In this document: in pieces, positions 30,639 to 40,345 of the stretch
Numbering within the stretch: the first letter of the stretch is position 1
How the letters are laid out: every line of letters begins with the position of its first letter
Source: Musicola paradisiaca NCPPB 2511
Lineage (GTDB): Bacteria; Pseudomonadota; Gammaproteobacteria; Enterobacterales; Enterobacteriaceae
Length of the DNA: 64,000 nt
NCBI RefSeq assembly: GCF_000400505.1
Contig: NZ_CM001857.1
Coordinates: forward strand, 1 to 64,000
Direction of reading: 5' to 3'
Notes under the pieces: generated by a model
Databases searched by the model: none
What the model saw: the letters and a program-made list of their open reading frames with translations, nothing else
Told to the model about the DNA's origin: nothing
Translations under genes and position numbers: made by a program

Positions 30639-32123
30639 TCAGCGGATGCGGTGATGAAAGGCTTCCGCCAGCCGGGTAATGCCGGCTTCAATCTGATCCG
30701 GGAGGATAGCGTGGAACCCCAGCCGGAAATAGTTTTCCGGCGCGGCGGCATCAAGAAAATGCGCCTGTCCCGGTTCAATCAATACGCCATTGTGCGCCGC
30801 ACGCCAGGCCAACTGCCGGGTGTTGCACCCCTCCGGCGCCTGCAGCCAAAACGCATTGGCGTGTTCACTACCCGTCATGCGTCGGCACTCCGGCAGCCAG
30901 CGATCCAGCGCATTGTTTAACGTATCCCAGCGGCGTGCGGAGTCTTCACGATAGCGATGCAGATAGGCTTCGTAATATCCCTGAGCCAGAAAATGCGCCA
31001 TCTGATGCTGGATATGGGTGGGCGGATGGCGGTACGACAACCGACGCAATGCCCGCAGCTCATCGATCAACTCCGACGGCGCCACCAGATATCCCAACCG
31101 CAGGCCGGGCGACAACGACTTCGAGAGACTACTGACGTAAATCACCCGTCCGCCGGTGTCGCTGGCTTTCAGCGCGGCGCGGGGGTAAGGGTCAAAGTTG
31201 GTTTCTGAGTCGTAATCGTCCTCGATAATGATTTGATCGTGAAGGTTGGCATGTTCCAGCAATGCACGGCGCCGGGCGTCGCTCATCCTTACGCCGGTAG
31301 GCGCCTGATGGCTGGGCGTAATGTAGAAATAGTCGCACTGGCGCGAGGCATCGGCCAGGCGCAGCCCCTCATTATCCAGCGTATGCGGAATGATTTGCGC
31401 CCCTTGCAATGCAAAGGCATTGATGGCTTCGCGGAATACCGGGTTTTCCACCGCCACCTGGGTCGTGTGACTGAACAGCAACTGCGACAACAGCGAGAGC
31501 GCGTTCTGTGAGCCGAGCGTAATCAGGATTTCGTCGGCGCGGGCGATGATGCCGCGTTTGGGCAGGATACGTTGTCGTACTTGCTCGATCAGTAGCGGAA
31601 CGTCCTGATCAATATTGTCGTAAAGCCAGTGGTGATCGCGGTGGGTGCCGGTCACTCTTCGTGTGGTTTCGCGCCACTGCTCGATGGGAAAAAGTTGCGT
31701 ATTGGGTTGGCCGTAAATAAAGGGGTACGGATACGCCATCCACTGGGCGGGTTTCATAATGGCGAGGAAGTTACTCGGGCTGACATTCAGGCGTTTGCCC
31801 CAATCTGGTGCCTGTTGAGCGCTATCATTGGCCGCTTGTTGCGGCCAGCTCGCCGCCGCGGCTTCGGGTTGATGGTAATCCGGGTGCAGGTAATAGCCGC
31901 TGCGCGGGCGGCTGACCAAATAGCCGTCGCTTTGCAGCCCCTCGTAAACCAGCGCCACGGTATTACGGGAAATATTCAGCTGGCACGAGAGCTTACGGCA
32001 GGAGGGCAGCGCTTCATCCACCGGAAACACCCCGGAAAGAATCGACGTGATCAGCGTCTCCCGCAGTTGCTCCTGCAAACTCCGGTGAGCCACAAAATCG
32101 ATATGCAGACAGTGTTCGATCAT
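30639..32123 (-). CDS. MocR/GabR-type PLP-dependent transcriptional regulator
   Basis: 494 aa. The GntR-like winged helix occupies about residues 14-80 (ILSGVFPVDEALPSCRKLS, NISRNTVALVYEGLQSDGYL). It is fused to a class I aminotransferase-like domain, with the PLP-binding Lys in VSSLSKSLSPGLRLGYL near residue 325. Members often control vitamin B6, GABA or taurine genes. No such target lies next door, so the target is unknown. The start MIEHCLHIDFVAHRSLQ is reasonable. Confidence 0.88.
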   Translation of the reverse strand: MIEHCLHIDFVAHRSLQEQLRETLITSILSGVFPVDEALPSCRKLSCQLNISRNTVALVYEGLQSDGYLVSRPRSGYYLHPDYHQPEAAAASWPQQAANDSAQQAPDWGKRLNVSPSNFLAIMKPAQWMAYPYPFIYGQPNTQLFPIEQWRETTRRVTGTHRDHHWLYDNIDQDVPLLIEQVRQRILPKRGIIARADEILITLGSQNALSLLSQLLFSHTTQVAVENPVFREAINAFALQGAQIIPHTLDNEGLRLADASRQCDYFYITPSHQAPTGVRMSDARRRALLEHANLHDQIIIEDDYDSETNFDPYPRAALKASDTGGRVIYVSSLSKSLSPGLRLGYLVAPSELIDELRALRRLSYRHPPTHIQHQMAHFLAQGYYEAYLHRYREDSARRWDTLNNALDRWLPECRRMTGSEHANAFWLQAPEGCNTRQLAWRAAHNGVLIEPGQAHFLDAAAPENYFRLGFHAILPDQIEAGITRLAEAFHHRIR

Positions 32124-32523
32124 CTTTTCCCTCCTCCTGCTGAATGAACAACAAACAATATAAGCAAGATATATACCGGAAAGCGCGATGTGCCGCGGTG
32201 ACGTCGACGTGCGGCGGCCTGAAGGGAATGCGGTTGTTGTGTATTGCCCGCTGACGCGGACGTCAATGCTGTTGTCGGCGGGCAGCGCGCGGATCCGGCC
32301 ACGCTGAACATGAGGTATTGGGATGCCCCCGCCAGCCGTGCCTAAAACGCGCAGGAATTCATGGCGTGTTGCGTGACCTCTGCTTGGTTTGCCGCTGGCT
32401 TCGGCCCAGATTCCGCCGTTCCGCCTGGCGGCACGGCATCATGATCCGGGTAGCCGTTATGCCAAGGGCGGCGGAACATCATCCTGGCGACGCAACGTGC
32501 GGGCTCAGGTAGGCATGTGGCGT
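32124..32523. other. Gene-free stretch between MocR gene and ABC operon
   Basis: About 400 bp, GC-rich, presumably with the MocR-gene promoter at the left end. Open frames exist on both strands because of the GC bias but none has recognisable content. Confidence 0.45.
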
Positions 32524-33639
32524 TCAGCCCTGCGGCTGGAAAGGTTCGCCCAGCGTCAACATCAGCCGGTTGGCCCAGGCAAAGAAGGCGGCGGACTGGA
32601 TCAGGTCAAGTATCTCCAGCGTACTCAGCCCTTGTTGACGCAACCGCTCGATATCCTGCGGGTTAAGCTGCGCAGGTGTTACGGACAGCCGTGCCGCGAC
32701 ATCAATGATGGCCTGCCAGCGCGGCTCCTGTTCTACACTCAGATCGCCGCCGGGCGCGACCGCCAGCAAGCGCTGTACCGCATCATGCCGTTTGGCCAGT
32801 TGGCTGGCTTTGCGGGCGTGCACCGACGCGCAGTAAATACAGCCGTTAACCTTGCTGGCGACGGCGGCGGCCAGCTCGCGTTCGGCGCGCGGCAGCCCGC
32901 CGCTGGTGTAAAAAATGCCCTTGTCGGTCAGGGTGCGCTGTTCCAGCACGGGCTGATTGCGTCCCAGCAGGCGGAAATAGTCCGAGTGGGTATGGCCGAA
33001 TTTCGCCAGCACCGCCTGTTCTGCAGCGCTGAACTCCGCCAGCGGTTTGGCGGGGATCCAGGGTTCCCACGCCAGTTCTTCCTGGGTGAAGGCCAGCGGC
33101 GCCGGCTTGCCGTTGTGGGTCAGCGCTTGGGTATGCCAGGCGCCGGCGGCAACGGCAACCGTATCGGTTTCGGCGACCGGTTGCCCGGCCAGGAGGCGAA
33201 AGCCGCGCAGCAGGCGGCTCTGGAAACTGACGAATGCCGTCAGCTGCGACAGCGTGACGATGTCGTCCGTGATCCAGCCGGCCTGCAACAAGGCGTGCAG
33301 ATGTTCGTGTGTGGCCGTCGCCGGGCGGAAGGTCAGCCGCTCGGCATGCGCCAACGCCAGTTGCAACGCATCACTGTCGGCCGGTACGGGGAAATCCGCC
33401 AGTCGCTCGGCATAGAAGCGTTGCAACACGCTATCCTGATGCCAGCCGCTGATTTTTTCCGCCAGCAGAAAACGCAATGCCGGCGTCAGATTGCCGCTGG
33501 CCGAGGCGGAAAACAGCGCCTCATGGCTGCCCTGCGTATGCCGGGTGGCGGCGTCGCGGACGGTTCGGGCCTGCGCCAAATCGGTATTCGGGGCGATCTC
33601 CGCCAACTGCTGCAAAATATCCTGTGTCGAAAAACTCAT
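32524..33639 (-). CDS. Fused CMD-type and alkylhydroperoxidase-like protein
   Basis: 371 aa. The C-terminal half (about 190-371) is an AhpD-like domain with the redox motif CIYCASVHARKAS near residues 283-295. The N-terminal half (about 1-175) resembles a CMD-family domain but lacks the Cys pair. The two halves resemble the CMD Avi_7170 and peroxidase Avi_7169 families, often separate genes, here joined in one chain. It is last in the operon with a luciferase-like monooxygenase (4-bp overlap) and an ABC importer. A role in detoxifying peroxide during oxidation of the imported compound is inference. Confidence 0.8.
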   Translation of the reverse strand: MSFSTQDILQQLAEIAPNTDLAQARTVRDAATRHTQGSHEALFSASASGNLTPALRFLLAEKISGWHQDSVLQRFYAERLADFPVPADSDALQLALAHAERLTFRPATATHEHLHALLQAGWITDDIVTLSQLTAFVSFQSRLLRGFRLLAGQPVAETDTVAVAAGAWHTQALTHNGKPAPLAFTQEELAWEPWIPAKPLAEFSAAEQAVLAKFGHTHSDYFRLLGRNQPVLEQRTLTDKGIFYTSGGLPRAERELAAAVASKVNGCIYCASVHARKASQLAKRHDAVQRLLAVAPGGDLSVEQEPRWQAIIDVAARLSVTPAQLNPQDIERLRQQGLSTLEILDLIQSAAFFAWANRLMLTLGEPFQPQG

Positions 33640-34673
33640 GCTATCTCCTGCCCAACCGGGCTGTTTTGTTGCGCTTTTTTCGTCTGCCAGCCCAGCGCCG
33701 GCGCCACCTGGGTGGCAATCAGTTCCAGCGAACGCAGAATAGAGGCGTGCGGTGGATCGATGGAGTGCACCTGGAACGACAGATCGGTGGTACGCGCCAG
33801 CGCGCTATCCGCCAGCAGCGAGGCGATGACGTCATCCGGTGCGCCCACATGGCTGTCGAAGGAGGCGATCAGTTCTTCCACCGAACCGTCGCGCGAGGGG
33901 CGGCCCAGCCGGGCGAGGCGGGCGGCAGAGCGTTGCAGGCCGGTTTGCGCCAATTGCAGCGCCAGCGCGCGGTCATCCGCCACAAACACGCTGCGCGAGC
34001 CCATGATGCGCGGCTCGACGCCATCGGGCAGCGCGTCCAGATAGGCATCGATCATCGGGTTTTGCAGGTCGGCCAGCGTGGCGTCGGCGTGGTTTTCCGC
34101 GCGCGGCTGGGTGCGGGACAGCATGAGCCCGTCACCGGCTTTGCCGGCGCGAATGGCGCCCTCCACCGAAAAAGTGGCCTGCCACACGCGCTGGTTGAGA
34201 TGCGGCGCGGTCGGGTAAAGCTGGTTGCCGTCGCCGCTCAGCGGCACGCCGGCCCAGGCGGCGCGAACCTGCGCCAGATAACGAGCCAGAATGTCGCCGC
34301 GCTGCTCGCTGTTATGGCCAAATGCCGCGAAGGACGAAGGTGTGCCGCCCGAACCGATACCCACTTCCAGGCGGCCGTCGCTTAGCAAATCGAGCACGGC
34401 GGTGTCTTCCGCCACGCGCAACGGTTGCTCCATCGGCAGCGTGATAACGCCGGTGCCAAGCCGGATGCGGCGCGTGCGCGCCGCTACCTGCGCTAAAAAC
34501 ACCAGCGGCGACGGCAGGCCACCTTCGTCGGCGTGAAAGTGGTGTTGCGCCACCCAGGCGCTGTCAAAACCGAGCTGTTCGGCGCGGATAATCTGTTCCG
34601 TCGCCAGCCGGTAGCGTTGTCCCGCCGGTACGTCATCCAGCAGACGGGTAAAAAACCCCAGGCGTTTACGCAT
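33636..34673 (-). CDS. FMN-dependent luciferase-like monooxygenase (KPN_01858 family)
   Basis: 345 aa. TIM-barrel flavin monooxygenase type: it starts MRKRLGFFTRLLDD, then LGFDSAWVAQHHFHADEGGLPSP near residue 34, RIRLGTGVITLPMEQPLRVAED near residue 70 and LEVGIGSGGTPSSF near 105. Such enzymes use reduced FMN to oxidise small organic or sulfur compounds. Its gene sits between the ABC ATPase gene (26-bp gap) and the peroxidase-like gene (4-bp overlap). The co-occurrence with a peptide-type importer is a recurrent gene set of unknown substrate. Confidence 0.86.
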   Translation of the reverse strand: MRKRLGFFTRLLDDVPAGQRYRLATEQIIRAEQLGFDSAWVAQHHFHADEGGLPSPLVFLAQVAARTRRIRLGTGVITLPMEQPLRVAEDTAVLDLLSDGRLEVGIGSGGTPSSFAAFGHNSEQRGDILARYLAQVRAAWAGVPLSGDGNQLYPTAPHLNQRVWQATFSVEGAIRAGKAGDGLMLSRTQPRAENHADATLADLQNPMIDAYLDALPDGVEPRIMGSRSVFVADDRALALQLAQTGLQRSAARLARLGRPSRDGSVEELIASFDSHVGAPDDVIASLLADSALARTTDLSFQVHSIDPPHASILRSLELIATQVAPALGWQTKKAQQNSPVGQEIA

Positions 34674-34699
34674 TATGTTTATCCTCTCATCGCAATGGT

Positions 34700-36340
34700 T
34701 CAGGCGTGGATCAGGGCGCGGCGCCCCGGAATGGCGTCGATCAGCGCCTGGGTATAGGGTTGCTCCGGCTGGGAGAAAATCTGTTCCACCGGGCCGGACT
34801 CCACCAATTTGCCGTGGCAGAGTACGGACACGGTATCGGCGATTTGCCGGACGACGGCGAGATCGTGCGAAATGAACAGATAAGTCAGTCCCAGCGCGGT
34901 TTGCAGTTCTTCCAGCAGCCGCAGGATTTGCGCTTGCACCGTGACGTCAAGCGCGGATACCGCTTCGTCCAGCACCAGCACCTTCGGCTCCAGCACTAAT
35001 GCCCGGGCGATAGCGACGCGCTGACGCTGGCCGCCGGAGAGCTCCGCCGGGTAGCGTTGCAGCAGCGAGGCGGGCAATGCCACCCGCTCGAACATCTCCG
35101 CCACTTTTTGCTGGCGCTCCAGACGGCGGTAACGGCCAAAATTACGCAGCGGTTCTTCAACGATATCCGCCAGCCGTTGCGCCGGGTCGAGCGAACTGAA
35201 CGGGTTTTGGTACACCAGTTGGATGTGCTGGCGAAACTGACGCAGCGCTTCACCGCGTAGCGGGGCGATGTCAGTACCGTCGATCACAATGCGGCCGGCG
35301 GTCGGACGCTGGAAGCCGAGCAGCAGGCGGGCGGTGGTGGTTTTGCCGGAGCCGGATTCGCCGACGATGGCGTGGGTGGTACCCGGCGCGACGCTGAACG
35401 AGATATCGTCCACCGCGCGAAACGGCGTGGTTTTGCCCGCCAGCGGGAATTCCTGCACCAAATGCTCCACGGTGACGATGGGGGCGCCGTCCTGCCGGCG
35501 GCTGGGGCGTTTGGTCGCCGCCAGCGAGGGAATGTTGTCCAGCAGCGTGCGGGTGTACGGGCTTTGCGGCGCGGACAACACCTCCCGCACCGGCCCCTGT
35601 TCTTGAATATAGCCCTGGCGAAACACCAGCAGTCGATCGGCGCGCTCGGCCGCCACCCCCAGATCGTGGGTGACGAACAGCACGGCGGTGCCCTGTTCCC
35701 GGCGCAGGTCGTCCAACAGGTCGAGAATGCGTTTTTGCACCGTCACATCGAGTGCGCTGGTGGGTTCGTCGGCGATGATCAGCGCCGGTTTCAGCGCGAT
35801 GGCGATGGCAATCAGCACCCGCTGTTTCATGCCGCCGGACAGCTCATGCGGATACTGGGCGGCACGCAATTCCGGCTGCGTCAACCCGACGCGCGCCAGC
35901 AGCGCCAACGTCTGCTGACGGATGGCTTTGCGATCGCCGCGGTTCTGATGCAGCCGCAAAATTTCGTCCACCTGTTCGCCGATGGTTTTTACCGGGTTGA
36001 GGGAACTGCCGGGATCCTGCGGCACCAGGCTAACGACGCTGCCGCGAATACTGTCCAACCGTTTTTGCGGCCAGCGGCTGATGTCGATGCCGTTCAGGCG
36101 GATGGCGCCGCGCGCCAGGCGGCCGTTATCCGCCAGTAACCCGATGACGGACTGGGCGGTGGTGGTTTTACCGGAGCCGGATTCCCCTACCAGCGCGACG
36201 ACTTCGCCGGGCCAGATGGAGAACGAAACGCCCTCCACCACGATGCGTTCGCCGTCGTCGCCGCGATAGGCGATGGTGACGTCGTCCAGCGCCAGTACCG
36301 GTTGCGGCGCCTGGGTTTGCAAACCTGCCAGCAGACTCAT
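34700..36340 (-). CDS. Dipeptide-type ABC transporter, dual ATP-binding protein
   Basis: 546 aa. Two complete ABC domains in one chain, equivalent to fused DppD and DppF. The first has Walker A GESGSGKTT near residue 44, signature LSGGMKQRV and Walker B LIIADEPTSALD. The second has another GESGSGKTT, LSGGQRQRV and VLVLDEAVSALD. In the second Walker B region the usual EPTS is EAVS, which is common in this family. The frame is open upstream to 36616, but that part is out-of-frame permease sequence. The ATG at 36340 has GGAGG 8 bp upstream; the ATG at 36346 overlaps the permease stop and is the alternative. Confidence 0.9.
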   Translation of the reverse strand: MSLLAGLQTQAPQPVLALDDVTIAYRGDDGERIVVEGVSFSIWPGEVVALVGESGSGKTTTAQSVIGLLADNGRLARGAIRLNGIDISRWPQKRLDSIRGSVVSLVPQDPGSSLNPVKTIGEQVDEILRLHQNRGDRKAIRQQTLALLARVGLTQPELRAAQYPHELSGGMKQRVLIAIAIALKPALIIADEPTSALDVTVQKRILDLLDDLRREQGTAVLFVTHDLGVAAERADRLLVFRQGYIQEQGPVREVLSAPQSPYTRTLLDNIPSLAATKRPSRRQDGAPIVTVEHLVQEFPLAGKTTPFRAVDDISFSVAPGTTHAIVGESGSGKTTTARLLLGFQRPTAGRIVIDGTDIAPLRGEALRQFRQHIQLVYQNPFSSLDPAQRLADIVEEPLRNFGRYRRLERQQKVAEMFERVALPASLLQRYPAELSGGQRQRVAIARALVLEPKVLVLDEAVSALDVTVQAQILRLLEELQTALGLTYLFISHDLAVVRQIADTVSVLCHGKLVESGPVEQIFSQPEQPYTQALIDAIPGRRALIHA

Positions 36341-36342
36341 GT

Positions 36343-37197
36343 TCATGCCCTCCGCAGCGATTGACTGACGCGGTTGGCGGCGAGCACCACCGCTACCACC
36401 AACAGGCCGGGGAACGTCGTCAGCCACCAGGCGGTCGCCAGGTAGTTGCGTCCTTCGGCGATCAGCAGGCCCCATTCCGGGGTTGGCGGCGGCGCGCCGT
36501 AGCCCAGGAAGCTCAGCGTGGCCAGCTCCAGAATGGCGTAGCCGAATTGCAGCGCGGCATAGGCCAGTACATTGGGGAGCGCATTGGGCAGAATGTGCCG
36601 CCAAAGCACGCTCCAAAAGGTTCCGCCGCTGCCGAACGCCGCTTCTACGTAGTCGCTGTTGCGTACGCGCAACACTTCCGCCCGCACCAGCCGGGCGAAT
36701 TTGGCCACCAGAATGGTGCCCACGGCGATGGAGGCGTTCACGTTGCCGAAGCCGAGCAGGATAATCACCGTCAGCGCCAGCAGCAGGCTTGGGATCGCCA
36801 GCAGCACATCGACGGCGCGCATGACCAACGTATCCGAACGTCCGCCGAGCGCGCCCGCCAGCAGGCCCAACAGACTGCCGAGGCCGAGACCCAACCCGAC
36901 GGCGATCGCCGCGCCGGACAGCGAGTGCGACGCGCCATAAACCATGCGGGTGTAAACGTCGCGGCCGAGCTGATCCGTGCCCAGCAGAGCATGTTGACCC
37001 GGCGCCAGCCGCTGCGCGCCCGCAATGCCTTCAACCGGGTTGGCGTGGGTGAACAGCGCGGGGAACAGCGCCCAGAGCATCACGGTGAGCAGCACCAGCC
37101 AGGCGAGAAGCAGCCCCGGCTGGGCGATGTAGCGGCGCAGCCGCAGGGTTTTCCGGCGCAGCGGAAAAGTCATTTTTTCCAGTTGAATCGTCGCCAT
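36343..37197 (-). CDS. ABC transporter permease, DppC-type
   Basis: 284 aa, inner membrane, about six helices. The N-terminal extension before the first helix and the sequence GTDQLGRDVYTRMVYGA are typical of DppC/OppC proteins. The cytoplasmic EAA-like loop shows YVEAAFGSGGTFWSVLWRHILPNALP. It is paired with the DppB-type permease 2 bp upstream and the dual ATPase just downstream. Confidence 0.92.
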   Translation of the reverse strand: MATIQLEKMTFPLRRKTLRLRRYIAQPGLLLAWLVLLTVMLWALFPALFTHANPVEGIAGAQRLAPGQHALLGTDQLGRDVYTRMVYGASHSLSGAAIAVGLGLGLGSLLGLLAGALGGRSDTLVMRAVDVLLAIPSLLLALTVIILLGFGNVNASIAVGTILVAKFARLVRAEVLRVRNSDYVEAAFGSGGTFWSVLWRHILPNALPNVLAYAALQFGYAILELATLSFLGYGAPPPTPEWGLLIAEGRNYLATAWWLTTFPGLLVVAVVLAANRVSQSLRRA

Positions 37198-37199
37198 GG

Positions 37200-38135
37200 T
37201 TATACCTCCGCCCGTTTTTTCAGGCGTGGATCAAGCAGGGGATAGAGCAGGTCTACCAGCAGGCTGACCGTGACGAACGCGGTGGCGGACACCAGCACAA
37301 TAGCCTGCAGTACGCTGGCGTCCTGGGTGTTGACCGCTTCTTGCGTCAACTGGCCCAGCCCGCTGCGGCCAAAGACGGTTTCGGTGATCAGCGCGCCCGC
37401 GATCAGTTCGCCCAGCAGCATGCCCGCCAGCGTGAGTGCGGGCAGGGCGGCGTTGCGGGCCACATGACGCCACAACACGCCGCTGCGGCTGATGCCTTTG
37501 GCGCGCGCCACCGCCACAAACGGCTGCGTCAGCACCTGATCGATGCTGCGCATCAGTACCTGGGCGATTGGCGCCGAGATCGGCACCGCCAGCGTCAGGA
37601 TCGGCAACACCAATCCCTCCCATTCGCCGGGGTTGATCACAGAAACCCAGCCCAAGCGGAAGGAGAACACCTGAATCAGCACGATGCCCAGCCAGAAGGT
37701 GGGGATGGAAATAAACAGCGACGGTACGGATTGAAAGGCCTGCCGCAGCCAGTAGAAGGGCGACAGCGCGGAAAGAAACGCCAGTGCGAACGCCAGCAGT
37801 ACCGAAACGCTGAAACCGAGCACCGCCAGCAGCAGCGTCGGCGGCAGATTGGTCGCCAGCAGCTCGCCGACCGGCAGCCCCGCGTGCAGCGAGAGGCCGA
37901 AATCGCCATGCAGAATGCGCGCCAGCGACGCGAAATACTGCGTCAGCATCGGAACGTCCGTACCGTAGGATTGACGCAACTGCGCAATCTGGTCGGCACT
38001 CAGCCCCAGCTCCGGGTTCATGAATTTGATCAGCACCGCATCGCCCGGCAGCGCCTGCAACAGAATGAACGACAGGGTGAACGCCGCCCACAGCACGCCG
38101 AGCGCCTGCCCGATGCGTATCGCCAGATATTTCAT
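37200..38135 (-). CDS. ABC transporter permease, DppB-type
   Basis: 311 aa with about six membrane helices. The family N-terminus MKYLAIRIGQALGVLWAAFTLSFILLQALPGD is clear. The EAA loop shows VAVARAKGISRSGVLWRHVARNAALP. It ends 2 bp before the DppC-type permease gene. A gap of about 180 bp (38136-38314) separates it from the binding-protein gene; that gap holds no gene but could contain a processing hairpin that lowers permease expression relative to the binding protein. Confidence 0.92.
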   Translation of the reverse strand: MKYLAIRIGQALGVLWAAFTLSFILLQALPGDAVLIKFMNPELGLSADQIAQLRQSYGTDVPMLTQYFASLARILHGDFGLSLHAGLPVGELLATNLPPTLLLAVLGFSVSVLLAFALAFLSALSPFYWLRQAFQSVPSLFISIPTFWLGIVLIQVFSFRLGWVSVINPGEWEGLVLPILTLAVPISAPIAQVLMRSIDQVLTQPFVAVARAKGISRSGVLWRHVARNAALPALTLAGMLLGELIAGALITETVFGRSGLGQLTQEAVNTQDASVLQAIVLVSATAFVTVSLLVDLLYPLLDPRLKKRAEV

Positions 38136-38314
38136 GCCTCACCTCCTGATTCGGCCTGTGCCGCCATCGGCGCCATGCGCGACGGCGGTTTGATGACGTT
38201 CAACCTGATGCCGGGATCGACGTCGACGAGCGAACGCCGCAAGGACTCCCGGCCTTCGCCCGGCGGACAGACTTTGGCGATCGCTGTTATGCCGGGCTCA
38301 GGCGGGGCGTCGGG

Positions 38315-39958
38315 TTACTTGTCCAGCCAGGTGTTGTAGAAGCTGGGGCGGCCGACGGCTTCAAAACCGATGCCTTTGGTGGCGGCGCGCCCGGCAAACA
38401 CCTGTGGTTCTTCAAAAATCGGAATGACGTAGGCTTGATCGATCAGGTAGTTCTGCACGTCGCCCACCAACGCCAGCCGCCGGGGGCGATCGGTAGTGGA
38501 GGCAATGCCGTCCAGCAGCGCGTTCAGGCGCGCATCTTCAAAGGTTTTCACCTTGTCGCTCACGCCGCCTTTTTGCAGCAGCACGTTACGCAGCGTTGGA
38601 TAATATTGGCTCTTCAGTACGTCCGGGTCGGCGCGGCCCACCATGCCCGGCGCGACGCCGGTTTTTTGTGGATCGAGGCTGTCCACGGTTTTGCTGCCGG
38701 CGTCGCCCGCCAGCACGTTGAGCTTCACGCCTAACCTGGCCCACTGTTGCGCCACCAGTTGCAGCATCTCTTTGTTCTGCGGTTGCGGCAGTGATTCATA
38801 GGCGGTCAGGGTCAATGTTTGTCCGTCTTTTTCACGCAGGCCTTGCGCGCCGGTTTTCCAGCCAGCCTCGTCCAACAGGCGCGACGCCTGCGCCGGGTCA
38901 AAGCTCAGCTTTGACGACAGATCGACATAGCCGGCGGCGGTTTTCGCCAGTACCGATGTCGCCTGCGGGTAGTTGCCGGAGTAGAGCGTCTGGACTATCT
39001 CCCCGGCGTTGGTGCCGTGCAGCAGCGCCTGACGAACACGGATGTCGGCGACCAGCGGGTTATCCGGGCGGAAGTTGATGCTGTTGTTGACGCCGCGAGT
39101 AGCGGCGGCATAGACGTGGATGCCTTCGCTCTGCACCCGTTTTTCGTCATAGGCCTGAATCTGGCGGATAACGTCCGCCTGACCGGAAACCAGCGCGCCA
39201 ATGCGCACGCTGTCTTCCGGCGTGACCAGATAAGTGATGCCGTCCAGATAAGGACGACCCTGATGTGTGAATTTCACCGGCGCCCAGTTGTAATCCTTGC
39301 GGGCCGTCAGCTTCAGTTCACGCCCCGGTTTTTCGCTGCTGACCACGAACGGGCCGGAGCCGATGATGCGGGGAGCGTCTCCCAACTGGTTGAAGTTGCG
39401 GGCCAGGGTACTGAGGGATACCAGCCCGGAACCGATGGCCGATGTGCCTTGCAGAAAGCCGGGCGACGGTTTTTTGAAGTAGAACTTCACCGTCAGCGGG
39501 TCGATGACTTCGCTGCGCAGGTAGTTGTTGATCACTTCCGACACCGGCTGGTTCAGTTCCTTGTTGCCGAGGCCGTAGGTATCAAAGTTTTTGGCGACGG
39601 CGTTGGCGTCCAGCGGTGTACCGTCGGAGAACGTCACGCCGGGGCGCAGTTTGAAGGTGTATTCGGTACTGTCGGCGTTGATAGTCCAGGACTCGGCGAT
39701 CCAGGGTTCAATCTCCAGCGTTTCCGGGTTCTGGTAGGTCAGCTTGTCGGTGATCTGGTTAAGAATGCCGCCGTTCGGGTAAAAACCACCGGCGGGCGGA
39801 TAAAGATTGGTATGGGACTGCTGTTCGAGATACACCAGTGTTCCGCCGGTTTTCGGCGCTTTCTCGTCGGCCTGTGCCGTGGCGCCATTTCCCAATAATG
39901 CTAATGAAATAAACAGACCCATCTGCCGATTATGCGGAGCATCAAATAAACCAAACAT
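38315..39958 (-). CDS. ABC transporter periplasmic substrate-binding protein (KPN_01854 family)
   Basis: 547 aa. Peptide/nickel-type (SBP_bac_5) binding protein with a signal peptide at MFGLFDAPHNRQMGLFISLALLGNGATAQA. The typical core shows YQNPETLEIEPWIAESWTINAD and FKLRPGVTFSDGTPLDANAV. The frame is open to 40111, but the ATG at 39958 follows AAGGA and gives the signal peptide. It is the first gene of the operon and probably sets what the system imports; the ligand is unknown. The accompanying monooxygenase suggests an organic sulfur, sulfonate-like or small aromatic compound rather than an ordinary peptide, but that is inference. Confidence 0.9.
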   Translation of the reverse strand: MFGLFDAPHNRQMGLFISLALLGNGATAQADEKAPKTGGTLVYLEQQSHTNLYPPAGGFYPNGGILNQITDKLTYQNPETLEIEPWIAESWTINADSTEYTFKLRPGVTFSDGTPLDANAVAKNFDTYGLGNKELNQPVSEVINNYLRSEVIDPLTVKFYFKKPSPGFLQGTSAIGSGLVSLSTLARNFNQLGDAPRIIGSGPFVVSSEKPGRELKLTARKDYNWAPVKFTHQGRPYLDGITYLVTPEDSVRIGALVSGQADVIRQIQAYDEKRVQSEGIHVYAAATRGVNNSINFRPDNPLVADIRVRQALLHGTNAGEIVQTLYSGNYPQATSVLAKTAAGYVDLSSKLSFDPAQASRLLDEAGWKTGAQGLREKDGQTLTLTAYESLPQPQNKEMLQLVAQQWARLGVKLNVLAGDAGSKTVDSLDPQKTGVAPGMVGRADPDVLKSQYYPTLRNVLLQKGGVSDKVKTFEDARLNALLDGIASTTDRPRRLALVGDVQNYLIDQAYVIPIFEEPQVFAGRAATKGIGFEAVGRPSFYNTWLDK

Positions 39959-40345
39959 GGTTTTTCCTTTATTTATTAAATGATTATTTGAAAATAAGCC
40001 AATGACTGGGGCGACAGGCGCACTGCCGTTGAGACACGATACTTTCACAGTGATATTGAAACGACAAAGTATAAGAATGGTAATTGTTATGCGATTTTCA
40101 TGTAAAAACACGGTGACGCAGATGAACGTCAGTCAGCAGTACAGATGAGAAAAAAGAGGGAGACAGAGCGCGCTGAGGGGGGGCTGGGATGATGATTGTG
40201 GTGGCGCTTGCGTCATGGTGTCTTTGCTGTGAAGACTTCATGCTTTAGATCGGGGACAACTATCCTGGTGGGCAACGGATCATTACAATTGGGCAATTCC
40301 GCCGATGATAAATAACGTACCCGATAACGCAAATAGGGTGACTGA
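39959..40345. other. Gene-free stretch between the ABC operon and the RhuM gene
   Basis: 387 bp between divergent genes. The first 130 bases are AT-rich and should contain the ABC-operon promoter. No repeat or gene was found. Confidence 0.5.

Noticed and set aside
32389-34044. A 551-codon frame on the plus strand
   Set aside because: It lies opposite the peroxidase-like and luciferase-like genes and comes from their GC-rich codon use. The content is Arg/Gln-rich with no family features.
36347-36616. A 90-residue N-terminal extension of the dual ATPase
   Set aside because: The extension is read out of frame inside the DppC-type permease gene. The ATG at 36340 has a good ribosome site.
37231-38142. 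A 303-codon minus-strand frame parallel to the DppB-type permease
   Set aside because: It is the same strand in another frame, with Arg/Ala-rich content and no membrane helices, whereas the accepted frame is a clear permease.
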